Shown here piece after piece: positions 18,263 to 26,779 of a stretch of DNA of 64,000 bases. Position numbers and translations under genes: made by a program. How positions within the stretch are numbered: the first letter of the stretch is position 1; every line of letters starts with the position of its first letter. The notes below the pieces were generated by a model. It had not been told where the DNA came from. It searched no databases and saw nothing but the letters and a program-made list of their open reading frames with translations. The DNA is from Algoriphagus lutimaris. GTDB taxonomy: Bacteria > Bacteroidota > Bacteroidia > Cytophagales > Cyclobacteriaceae. The stretch lies in the NCBI RefSeq assembly GCF_017051705.1, contig NZ_JAFIDJ010000001.1, positions 434,001 through 498,000 of the forward strand, in the 5' to 3' direction.

Positions 18263-19528
18263 TTGAAAATCCCTTTCAACAAACCGTTTCAAACCGGAAA
18301 GGAACTGACGTATATTCAGGATGCCATCCACCGAGGGAAAATCTCAGGAAATGGACATTACACCCAGCTATGTCAGGAGTTTTTTGAAAAACGATATGGG
18401 TTTCAAAAGTGCCTGTTGACGACTTCTTGTACGGATGCGTTGGAGATGGCAGCCTTGCTTTGTGATCTCCAACCGGGGGATGAAGTCATTGTACCCAGCT
18501 TTACATTTGTATCTACTGCCAATGCGTTTGTACTGAGAGGAGCCAAGATCGTCTTTGTGGATAGTAAATCTGATCATCCGAATATGGATGAAAAACTGAT
18601 TGAAGAGCTGATTACCCCAAAGACAAAAGCCATTGTGGTTGTTCATTATGGGGGAGTTCCTTGCGAAATGGATACCATTCTTGAAATTGCCGATCGACAC
18701 CACCTATTGGTTATTGAAGACGCTGCTCAAGGAATTGAAAGTTTTTATCAAGGGAAAGCTTTGGGAAGTATGGGGCATTTGGGTTGCCTGAGTTTTCATG
18801 AAACAAAAAATATCCAATGTGGGGAAGGAGGGATGTTGATGATCAATGATCCTTCTTTGATAAAAAGAGCCGAAATCCTATGGGAAAAAGGAACAGAGAG
18901 AGTCGCTTTTTCAAGAGGGGAAGTTCAAAAATACGAGTGGGTAGATCAAGGAAGTTCATTTTTGCCTTCTGAACTTACTGCGGCATTCCTTTGGGCTCAG
19001 CTAGAAAACTTGGAGGTGATCCAATTGAGAAGAAAAGCAATTTGGGAAGACTATCATTGTGCTTTTAAAAGCGATTTTTCTAAACCTGAAGTTTTGAGTT
19101 CTGAATACTTGAAATTAATCAAGAATTTAAAATTTAAAGTTGAAACTGGGGTATTAGACCAAGGGGAATCAAAGATTTCTGGATTTGATACTTCTCAGAC
19201 TAGTATAAAATCTAGCTCAACTTCAAAAAAGGTTCAGGATTTTTCAACTTTAAACTCCTCCATTTTTAATTTTAAATTCAGTGCGAATGCACACCTCTTC
19301 TTTTTACTTTTTCCATCTCTTGCCACAAGATCAGCTTATATCAATTCGCTTAAGGAAAAAGGAATTCTAGCTGTTTTTCATTACCAAAGCCTTCACAAAT
19401 CAGCATTTGCTAACAAACATTTCCCTAATCAATTCCAGCGGAATCTCTCCAATTCCGACCGCTATTCTGATTGCCTGTTACGTTTACCGCTTTTTTATGA
19501 ATTACCTGAAATGAGTTGCTTGATATAA
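18263..19528 (+). CDS. DegT/DnrJ aminotransferase, WecE/RffA-like, with an in-frame insert
   Basis: This PLP enzyme should convert dTDP-4-keto-6-deoxyglucose to dTDP-4-amino-4,6-dideoxygalactose with glutamate as amino donor. The PLP lysine is probably Lys182 in SFHETKNIQCGEGG; VIVPSFTFVSTANAF and VIEDAAQG are other family motifs. The 421 residues exceed the usual 375-380. The extra length lies at about residues 287-339, in low-complexity Ser/Lys/Asn-rich sequence encoded by an AT-rich inverted-repeat insert (19123-19279). Sequence on both sides matches the family, so the enzyme may still be active. The start is TTG in TTGAAAAT context. Confidence 0.87.
   Translation: MKIPFNKPFQTGKELTYIQDAIHRGKISGNGHYTQLCQEFFEKRYGFQKCLLTTSCTDALEMAALLCDLQPGDEVIVPSFTFVSTANAFVLRGAKIVFVDSKSDHPNMDEKLIEELITPKTKAIVVVHYGGVPCEMDTILEIADRHHLLVIEDAAQGIESFYQGKALGSMGHLGCLSFHETKNIQCGEGGMLMINDPSLIKRAEILWEKGTERVAFSRGEVQKYEWVDQGSSFLPSELTAAFLWAQLENLEVIQLRRKAIWEDYHCAFKSDFSKPEVLSSEYLKLIKNLKFKVETGVLDQGESKISGFDTSQTSIKSSSTSKKVQDFSTLNSSIFNFKFSANAHLFFLLFPSLATRSAYINSLKEKGILAVFHYQSLHKSAFANKHFPNQFQRNLSNSDRYSDCLLRLPLFYELPEMSCLI
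19123..19279. repeat. AT-rich inverted-repeat insert inside the WecE-like gene (family D)
   Basis: The left end GAATTTAAAATTTAAAGTTG is the inverse of right-end pieces TTCAACTTTAAA (from 19243) and TTTTAAATTC (19270-19279). An inner pair GATTTGATACT / AGTATAAAATC continues the palindrome. TCAACTTTAAACTCCTC (19244-19260) is identical to 29511-29527 in a non-coding repeat region. The whole insert is translated in frame without a stop. Confidence 0.7.
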
Positions 19529-19581
19529 ACAGCAAGCTATTTTTTTAATATTTGATTTTGATTTTCTCCACTCTCAATTCC

Positions 19582-22500
19582 TTATTGACTTTTAAGAGTG
19601 AAAAATCTCTTTATTTCTGAGACCACGAAAGACACCAACCCTAAAATCCCAGTAATCAAAGCTTGGATTTCGGTGAAGAATGATCTTTCAAAGTAGGCTA
19701 TCAAGCCTATCGCTATGATTAGGAAAGAGAAAACTCCCCATTGCACATTCCCTACATTACTATTTTTCTTGCGATATTCTTTAAGTTTACTTACCATTTC
19801 AGTTGAAATATTAGCTATAATAAAATAGCGGAAGGTCTTACTAAATAATTGCAAATTTCCGGCTAGCTCACTTTTAGTGAGTACTCCTTTTTGAAATAAT
19901 TCAATTACTTCATCGTAATTTTTGTAGTTTAAGAATCCTTCAATAGCGTAACCATAACAAACATTTTTCTCTTCTATCGTCAATTCCGACCAAATATTGA
20001 AATAAAATGCTTTACCATAGCGCTGCAGTAATAATCTTGCATTTGGATCCTCATTATTCTTTGATAAAAGTCCCCTCTTATAAAAATAGCGCTCCACTTC
20101 CTCTTCATTGAAAATATTTTGATTATGAACTGGGATCGAATTGTTTTGTGGTTTAAGAGGCACAAATTCAAAGTAATACCCATTCATTAGTTCTGAAAAT
20201 CTAACTTGAGACAATTCTGAAGACAACTTATTAACAAGAGTTTTCCAATTGCTCCCAGAGCTTAGAACCAAATGAATAGAATTTGTTAAATCATGGATTT
20301 TTGAAAGAGAATTCATAAAGTCATCCATTGATTCAAGTGTATGAATGTCTTCGATTAAAAGTGCCTGCTTACCTTTCAAATCTTCTGCTGTAGGGATTTT
20401 TAAACCACTATCTGCACAGTCTACAATTAATAGCTCATCTTCCTTTAATTTAAATTGGGAGTAAATCCAGAATCTACTCACATTACTATCACAGCCACAT
20501 AAAAAGAGGCGTAAATTATTGCAGAGGTTGAGTTCAGACTGGATTATACTTCCCAAGGCATTTTCTTCGCGCACATCGAAATTGAGCCAAAGAAGTTTAG
20601 AAACCAAAAAGTTAATTCCATACCAAATCAGAGGTAGTATAGATAGAAAAAGGAAAACTAAAAACCAATTTTGAGTTTCTTTATCAGATTCTTGTTGGTT
20701 CTTATCATCCTTATCATCTTTTTTATCATTAGGATTTATAGCAGAGTTAAAGACAGAAGGGTGAGGTTCAATAAATCTTGCAATTTGCTTATCCTGTGCA
20801 GTCACTGTGTTGGAAAATAAGATTGCCCTGCTTCCTTGATACCAACTTATGCTAGTTGAATCATTTTTTATTTCTTTAGTATCTATACTTTTCTCCCATA
20901 TTTGATCTTCCATTTTAAAAACAGCGTTGCATATTGAAAAACCGGGAATAAAGCCCAAACCCAAAAACCAAATCAGGATAAAAAAACTATAGATTTTAGG
21001 TTCTGTATAATCAGGGTTTTTCCTGCCGAAGTATAAAAGCCCTCCTACGATTATAATGGAGCTTATTACCACTAGAAATACCGAAATTAGAATGTCAAAT
21101 AAGGAATCTATTTCTAGAAGTGAATATATAAACCAAGAGGAAAAAATAATCAAAAGGCTAATTCCGGCATTTCGGAAATTTATTGCTTTATGATCTCTGT
21201 ATAGTATCCACCAAAATAAAAACTTCTTCCAATTATATGTTTTCTTGGTAAAAAAGGTGGTCAAAGAAAAAAGTGTCGTGAGGAGTATCAGATAAATAAT
21301 CAAAAATATAAAGCTTTCTAAAGAAGCCAATCCTGACATAAGATGATAATTATTGAGGTTGATAAGATATATAAAAAATAGTGTCTGATTTGCTTCATTA
21401 AGTACCAAGGGACTGATTAAGGCCTTATATTCCTGGCCATTTATCCGAATAGGTAGTACCCAATTACCCTCATAATCTACCTTGTCATAACTGAAAATTG
21501 TTTCCAAGTTAGACCATCTCTCTTTTTCAAGTACTGACTGGAGTTGTGTAAACTGAATTTCAAATTTGGAGCTTGCGTGAACAACTCCTCCATTTTTTTT
21601 TACTAGTAAAAATCTTCTTTCTTCATCAAAAGGAATATCATCCAATCTAAATGAAATCCCTTTTATTTCATTTTTCCTGGTTGTTGAAATAACCTGTTCC
21701 GGTTCACCATTTTGCTGGGAAAAAATCCGCTCTATAAAATAGGGACCCTCAGGTTTTTTAGTAGTCGTATGGTATTTGAAATAATTTCTATGGGATACAG
21801 AGATAAATGAAAAGTCCCTGATACCTATTCCACTTTCATAATTTTTTGTCTTTATGTAAGTTAACTTTCCTGCTTGAGGGAATGTATCATTATTAATTAA
21901 TTTTGCTAAAAAAATCTCATTTACATTGTCTGTCAGGATTGTTTCATAATCCAGTTGTTCAAATGAAGAGTTTAACTTTTCTGAAAGTTTCGTTTTAATT
22001 TGCTCTAATCGGGGCTGTTCATCCTTAACTGGGTGATTGAGATGAAATAAATAAGAACAAGTCCATCCTGCAACTAGCATAAACATCAAGAGTGAAATGC
22101 CCATTGAGATAACCCTTCCTTGGGTTAATACGTCCCCCTTGCCCATACTTAGAAAAGAAATAATCGGCAAAACAGACAAAAGAATCACCAATACTAAAAT
22201 CAAGATTATCAGTATAGTAAAATCGATCTTGTAGGCCGCCTGCTCCAAATCTGCCTGTTCTTTAAGCCCTAAAACCCAAATTTTGGTTGCCCCCTGTACC
22301 AATGGAACCTTATAGCCATAGTAAGGAACAGAGTAAAGTGAAATTTCTATTTTTGTGGAAGAGCTGTTTATCGAATCCCCACTATTCTTGCCTAGATCAG
22401 TTATGAAATTTATACCTTTTAATCTATCGGGATAGAGTACCTCTCCGTCTTCTTGAATGAAGGCTAATTCATCAAAAAATAAATTCTTTTTACCCATTTC

Positions 22501-23007
22501 TCTTAGCCAGCTCTGGTAGGATACCTTCGTTGAGAGAAATGTCCTGTCTCCCTCTTTTTGCTCAGGTACATTGTAGATACTTTTGAAACTGACTGGTTCT
22601 TTAGCATTCAATAACTTGTTAAACCAAGCCGCACCTTCTTCTTCTGGCCAGTAATCCTGAAGTGGGATCTTGGATATTAATACGGAATCAGCAAAGCTAA
22701 TTTCAATGTCAGTTAAAGTGTCAACTGAAAATTTAAATTTATCAGTAGGTCTATCTTGGGAAATAGCGGCATTTTTTTGAGGGGAGTCTTCATCGAATAA
22801 GGCAAAAGTAAACCATTCAAAACTTCGGATTTCAGCTCTTAGATCATCTGTGGATTTCAATAAGGCATCGCGAAGCATAAGGATATTCCTAGATGCCTGA
22901 TTATCCAATTCCACGCGGTTACTTTTTGCCTGATTAAATAAAAATGCGGCCATCAGTCCCAAAACCGCCATTCCAGCTATCCAAATAATTAATCCTTTCC
23001 GATCCAT
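19582..23007 (-). CDS. Large multi-pass membrane protein with two extracytoplasmic domains and a degenerate NTPase-like region
   Basis: The 1141-residue protein has a membrane anchor at residues about 6-26, an extracytoplasmic domain to about 265, two helices, a second extracytoplasmic domain (about 330-545), several helices up to about 730, a charged loop (KKDDKDDKNQQ), another helix near 780, a cytoplasmic domain and two C-terminal helices. The soluble outer domains could be Cache-like sensors. The cytoplasmic part has RLFLCGCDSNVSRF where a P-loop would be, without the GKS/T, and ALLIEDIHTLESMDD like a Walker B, so it looks like an inactivated AAA/STAND module. Its start lies two bases after the patatin gene stop. 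I do not recognise a named family. Confidence 0.8.
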   Translation of the reverse strand: MDRKGLIIWIAGMAVLGLMAAFLFNQAKSNRVELDNQASRNILMLRDALLKSTDDLRAEIRSFEWFTFALFDEDSPQKNAAISQDRPTDKFKFSVDTLTDIEISFADSVLISKIPLQDYWPEEEGAAWFNKLLNAKEPVSFKSIYNVPEQKEGDRTFLSTKVSYQSWLREMGKKNLFFDELAFIQEDGEVLYPDRLKGINFITDLGKNSGDSINSSSTKIEISLYSVPYYGYKVPLVQGATKIWVLGLKEQADLEQAAYKIDFTILIILILVLVILLSVLPIISFLSMGKGDVLTQGRVISMGISLLMFMLVAGWTCSYLFHLNHPVKDEQPRLEQIKTKLSEKLNSSFEQLDYETILTDNVNEIFLAKLINNDTFPQAGKLTYIKTKNYESGIGIRDFSFISVSHRNYFKYHTTTKKPEGPYFIERIFSQQNGEPEQVISTTRKNEIKGISFRLDDIPFDEERRFLLVKKNGGVVHASSKFEIQFTQLQSVLEKERWSNLETIFSYDKVDYEGNWVLPIRINGQEYKALISPLVLNEANQTLFFIYLINLNNYHLMSGLASLESFIFLIIYLILLTTLFSLTTFFTKKTYNWKKFLFWWILYRDHKAINFRNAGISLLIIFSSWFIYSLLEIDSLFDILISVFLVVISSIIIVGGLLYFGRKNPDYTEPKIYSFFILIWFLGLGFIPGFSICNAVFKMEDQIWEKSIDTKEIKNDSTSISWYQGSRAILFSNTVTAQDKQIARFIEPHPSVFNSAINPNDKKDDKDDKNQQESDKETQNWFLVFLFLSILPLIWYGINFLVSKLLWLNFDVREENALGSIIQSELNLCNNLRLFLCGCDSNVSRFWIYSQFKLKEDELLIVDCADSGLKIPTAEDLKGKQALLIEDIHTLESMDDFMNSLSKIHDLTNSIHLVLSSGSNWKTLVNKLSSELSQVRFSELMNGYYFEFVPLKPQNNSIPVHNQNIFNEEEVERYFYKRGLLSKNNEDPNARLLLQRYGKAFYFNIWSELTIEEKNVCYGYAIEGFLNYKNYDEVIELFQKGVLTKSELAGNLQLFSKTFRYFIIANISTEMVSKLKEYRKKNSNVGNVQWGVFSFLIIAIGLIAYFERSFFTEIQALITGILGLVSFVVSEIKRFFTLKSQ

Positions 23008-23009
23008 TT

Positions 23010-24620
23010 TCAGCTTATCAATTGATTATGTTCTTGCAAAGAAATCTTGCTGGACTCCATGATTTTTTCGGTAATTACCCGGTTAATCTGCATTTTTCTC
23101 ATTGCCCATTGGATCACTTGATTTTTTGGTTTCAATTCAAAAAAATTACTCTTCAATGCATCCACCCCTTCGTGGATATCCTCTCTGTAGCTTTCCAGTT
23201 CCCGAATATTGATCTTTGGCCAGACCATTCCTTCTCCAAAATCCGGCATATAAGGGGACTCTTTTCTTGGGGAGAAAATCGGAATCAGCTGTAACCTTCC
23301 ATCTACTTTGGAAACAAAGTCTGACTTATTTTTATCATCCATTTTCCCATACCCTTTATCTTGGATGGACTTGTCGTATTCCGGAGAAATTGTAAAATGA
23401 TCTCTTAAAAATTTTTCACAATTTGCCCTGCCTAGGAAGAAATCATGAATTCGAAATTGTTTGCAAACAAACCCGCCCAATCCATCCAAGGAGCTACAAG
23501 CAATGGCATTATTGCCTTCCACTTCTCTTTCTCCCATTGAATTGAAAGTATAGCGTACGGGTGAGATTACATAATTTCCACTTTTTGAAGAATCTAAATA
23601 ATCATTTCCAAGACTCTTTTTTCCCGATTTTCCAAAGTAGGGATTCACCATCACCACTTTCGTTTTTTGACTTATTGCAGACTCATTTTCTTTGAGAAGA
23701 TTCAATCCCCATTTGCTGTTTAATTTGCTCCTGACCTTCTCAAAAATTTTAAGATTGAGTAATTCTGCATCTCCTTCTTCAGTTAAATCAAATTCTGATT
23801 TGGCAATGCTTCTTCCGGAAATATGAATAAGCCAAAGCAAATCCATCAATTGTCTGGTGCTGGGATTCTGATTATCTCCCTTTGCGAAATTTTCAAAATC
23901 CTTTTTGGCCAATGCTGCCAATTTGTATCGAAGAATTGTTTCTAAAAAAAGTGGTGCCATTTGGTTCCAACCCCTCTTTTTTACTTCTGATTTGGAAAAA
24001 ATGAAATTGATTTCGTCTATCTGATCCAGGGGCGGGGTTTTTCCGAAAATTTCTTCCTGATGATTACTGATGGCTATTAATCTATGAAAGTAACTTGGGT
24101 AAGTGAATGAATCAAATGAAGGTGGTGCATAGGTTCTGATAGAGTTTTGCTTAATCGCAGTCTCCAACTTTTGATTAACTTCCTTTTCCAAAAAATCTGA
24201 ATCCAGAGAAAGACTACCATTTGCTTTAGAAAGATCCTTTGCTTTCAAAATTTCCAAGAATATAGGAATCGCAGGGCCTTGATAGGACTCTTCCATAAAA
24301 TCTACCCATGTATTATAAAAAGGATTCGTGGGAATACAAGCTAAAATATTGGATTGATTTGGGATAGAAGATACAGGCTCAAACTCCTTTTTTATAGCTA
24401 AAGCATGAATCAAAGCAGTTAAACCCATTTCAGAGCTGCCACCAATCAGGGAAAGGTTCACGAAATGTTGAGGAACTTCCTCCGGGGAATGAGTCTTTTT
24501 CTTTTTTTCCCATTCGTCTAGGGCTTCTACCAAATAGTCCATGACTCCGGCGGTGTATGCGCCTCCTGATAATGCTGCAGGTAAACATATTCCTAATTGA
24601 AAATCTATTTCCTCTTTCAT
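23010..24620 (-). CDS. Patatin-like phospholipase family protein with altered nucleophile motif
   Basis: The 536-residue protein has the glycine-rich oxyanion segment LSGGAYTAGVMDYL (residues 17-30), a nucleophile-elbow region SLIGGSSEMGLTAL (57-70) and the dyad aspartate in SSLDGLGGFV (Asp near 379), followed by FFLGRANCEKFLRDHF, typical of a Bacteroidota patatin subfamily. The usual GxSxG reads GGSSE here, so the last glycine is replaced and activity is uncertain. It has no signal peptide and should be cytoplasmic. It is co-transcribed with the 1141-aa membrane protein, two bases downstream. Confidence 0.85.
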   Translation of the reverse strand: MKEEIDFQLGICLPAALSGGAYTAGVMDYLVEALDEWEKKKKTHSPEEVPQHFVNLSLIGGSSEMGLTALIHALAIKKEFEPVSSIPNQSNILACIPTNPFYNTWVDFMEESYQGPAIPIFLEILKAKDLSKANGSLSLDSDFLEKEVNQKLETAIKQNSIRTYAPPSFDSFTYPSYFHRLIAISNHQEEIFGKTPPLDQIDEINFIFSKSEVKKRGWNQMAPLFLETILRYKLAALAKKDFENFAKGDNQNPSTRQLMDLLWLIHISGRSIAKSEFDLTEEGDAELLNLKIFEKVRSKLNSKWGLNLLKENESAISQKTKVVMVNPYFGKSGKKSLGNDYLDSSKSGNYVISPVRYTFNSMGEREVEGNNAIACSSLDGLGGFVCKQFRIHDFFLGRANCEKFLRDHFTISPEYDKSIQDKGYGKMDDKNKSDFVSKVDGRLQLIPIFSPRKESPYMPDFGEGMVWPKINIRELESYREDIHEGVDALKSNFFELKPKNQVIQWAMRKMQINRVITEKIMESSKISLQEHNQLIS

Positions 24621-24906
24621 AAAAAAATAAGATTAAAAACAAATAACAGACTACTTAAAACCGAATTGTCTTGTAAAAAAGAAAAATTGATTTAATACAA
24701 TGTTAATCTAAAAATAATTATAATACAACAGTAACATATTGATTGTTATTAATTTATGATTATAGAATTCGAGGTCTTGCGATAGGAGAACAGAGCTAGA
24801 GGGTAAACAGGTTTTTTAACTAATGTCCAAAATTAAAGTAGTTTTAGTTTTGCTGGATGATGGGCCGTATAACTATCTTATTAGTGTTCTTCCTTTGCCT
24901 GAATTA

Positions 24907-25767
24907 TTACTTACCCACCTGAAAAGATCTAGAAATATTGAATCCGAAATGGATGTCTCCATCAAAGAAGTTTCCGGTAGTAGAAGGGATAAATCCAGAG
25001 GGAGTCATTTCATTGCTGTTCGTGAACTGCAATTGAAAAACGTGTCCACCTGTTTCAATTTCTATTCCCAATCCCAATGAATTATAGCCAGGCAAGTCAC
25101 TTCCAAATCGATAATAATATTCTCCGGTTAGCCCCACTCTTTTTGATAAAGAAACCTTAGCAGCCATGCCTAATGCAAACAGGTCATTACCTTCTTGTGC
25201 TGTGGGGACTAAGTTGCGGTGCACATAACTTGGCATGAATTGAATCGATAGGATTGAATTGAATTTTCGAGCCACCAATGCTTGATGAACATATCGAAGT
25301 CTTCGTTCAAAGGTCATTGGCAATTCTGGCCGTTTCAAGGTGTAAATAGAAAAATCACTGACCCAAGTGATGGAAACGGGACTTCCTTTTGTCTTTTGTT
25401 GAAGGATTCTCCCCTTTATATAACTATCATACACCTTATTGAGTGAATTCCTTCCTAAACCTATTGTCAATCTGTCCAAAATGGAATATTCCAAACCCAG
25501 TCTTACATTCGCATCATCCAGGCCAAACAAGTTGTAAGAACCTGAATTGATTCTTCCGAATCTATGAGAAATGATGACTTCCAAATTCCCTTTTCCTCTT
25601 GTCTCAATAGACTGGCCATTGATGATTCTTGTTCCCTTAAAAGTCCCAATGACAGGTCTCGGATCATTGTTAGAACTTGCTCTTAATTGATCCAATAGAT
25701 CCTGTCCAGGAGAATTCATGGTGATGAATGCCAATAGCAAGGTGATAAATAAACGTACTGAATTCAT
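24907..25767 (-). CDS. DUF5777 family outer-membrane beta-barrel protein
   Basis: The 286-residue protein has a signal peptide (LFITLLLAFITMNSPGQ) and alternating strands such as LEVIISHRFGRINSG, VRLGLEYSILDRLTIGLGR and VGLTGEYYYRFGSDLPGYNSLGLGIEI, ending in FGFNISRSFQVGK with an aromatic residue near the end, as expected of a barrel. The family is usually found next to YceI and haem-like lipoproteins, as here. Its start overlaps the YceI gene stop by four bases. A role in respiratory or lipid envelope processes is possible but not shown. Confidence 0.85.
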   Translation of the reverse strand: MNSVRLFITLLLAFITMNSPGQDLLDQLRASSNNDPRPVIGTFKGTRIINGQSIETRGKGNLEVIISHRFGRINSGSYNLFGLDDANVRLGLEYSILDRLTIGLGRNSLNKVYDSYIKGRILQQKTKGSPVSITWVSDFSIYTLKRPELPMTFERRLRYVHQALVARKFNSILSIQFMPSYVHRNLVPTAQEGNDLFALGMAAKVSLSKRVGLTGEYYYRFGSDLPGYNSLGLGIEIETGGHVFQLQFTNSNEMTPSGFIPSTTGNFFDGDIHFGFNISRSFQVGK

Positions 25768-26303
25768 AAGCTTGGGTTTTGAAATTCAAATTGTATAGTC
25801 ACTTCTACTTCTTCCGCAATTTTTTGAAACATCAATTTAGGGATCTCAATGTCATAATCTTCAAGTGCTACCTGAAACACTGCTTTCAATAAAAGGGCAT
25901 TGTTTTGACGAACGATTTCACCAGGAATCCTTACCTTATTTTTTACTCCATGAATCATCATTTCTCCTTCAGCAATCGCGTCGCTTCTTGTGGCTCCATC
26001 TTGATAGCCTGATATGGTTCCTTTGAAATACGCTTCGGGGTATTTATCAGATTCCATATAATTCTCATTGAAATGCTCCTTCATCAGCTTTTTGTTAAAT
26101 TCAAAATCAGCAATAGGAATCAGAAATACGGCTTCATTGGTTTCTGGATTGAATAGGGCTTTAGCTTGATGATTTTCAGCAGTGATATCCTCGATTAAGG
26201 CACTGCTGAAGAATCTGACATATCCATTTTCAGATTGTAAAACCTGGCAAGTTCCATAATAAGCATGGAGCCAGAAGAAGATAAATAAGATTGATTTTTT
26301 CAT
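25764..26303 (-). CDS. YceI family protein
   Basis: The 179-residue exported protein has a signal peptide (SILFIFFWLHAYYGTCQ) and YceI features: NKKLMKEHFNENYMESDKYP, AYFKGTISG, and MMIHGVKNKVRIPGEI. YceI proteins form a lipocalin-like barrel that binds isoprenoid lipids. It is the middle gene of a three-gene cluster, two bases after the CX4CH lipoprotein gene and overlapping the DUF5777 gene. The ligand here is unknown. Confidence 0.9.
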   Translation of the reverse strand: MKKSILFIFFWLHAYYGTCQVLQSENGYVRFFSSALIEDITAENHQAKALFNPETNEAVFLIPIADFEFNKKLMKEHFNENYMESDKYPEAYFKGTISGYQDGATRSDAIAEGEMMIHGVKNKVRIPGEIVRQNNALLLKAVFQVALEDYDIEIPKLMFQKIAEEVEVTIQFEFQNPSL

Positions 26304-26305
26304 GA

Positions 26306-26692
26306 TTAATTGTCTTTAGCACCATTGGCTACCCAGCAATTGATCAGTTTTTTTTCAGAATCAGATAGGGATTTGCCTGAAGAGGAAGGAGGCATCACGC
26401 CAGCTTGGGTATTGGTTCTGATTTGACTGGCGAATGAAATGATATTCTCCTTGGTGGATAAATTTGCTCTTCCTGTACCAGAAACATGGCATCCCGCCAC
26501 CGCACAATTTTGCTGAATGATAGGAATAATATCATTGGCCAGTGAGGCAGTGCTTCCGTCACATTCATTGGTGGGTGGAGCAGGCAACTGATCTTCCGAA
26601 TCTGAGGAACAGGAAATGCTAATCATCAGAGCTGAAACAAATGTGGCGATGATTGCCCAATTGGTTTTTTTGTTCAAGAATATTGTTTTCAT
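26306..26692 (-). CDS. Cytochrome c-like lipoprotein with CX4CH motif
   Basis: The 128-residue protein has a lipoprotein signal with the lipobox cysteine at 28 (SALMISISC), an acidic linker, and a single CAVAGCH motif near residues 61-67, followed by NTQAGVMPPSS with a candidate distal methionine ligand, and INCWVANGAKDN at the end. The normal haem-attachment motif is CXXCH; the spacing here is CX4CH, so covalent haem is uncertain. It should be an envelope electron carrier or a derived non-haem relative. It leads the cluster with YceI and the DUF5777 barrel. Confidence 0.8.
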   Translation of the reverse strand: MKTIFLNKKTNWAIIATFVSALMISISCSSDSEDQLPAPPTNECDGSTASLANDIIPIIQQNCAVAGCHVSGTGRANLSTKENIISFASQIRTNTQAGVMPPSSSGKSLSDSEKKLINCWVANGAKDN

Positions 26693-26779
26693 AGTTGTAG
26701 GGATTAAAATTTTAGCAAATAATTTCCAGTCCTCTTTTATCTATAAGAGGTTAACATATTTATTAAGAATGTGTTATGG

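Noticed and set aside
24823-25080. Plus-strand open frame of 85 codons opposite the DUF5777 gene
   Set aside because: Most of it lies antisense to a well-supported gene, and its sequence shows no motif.
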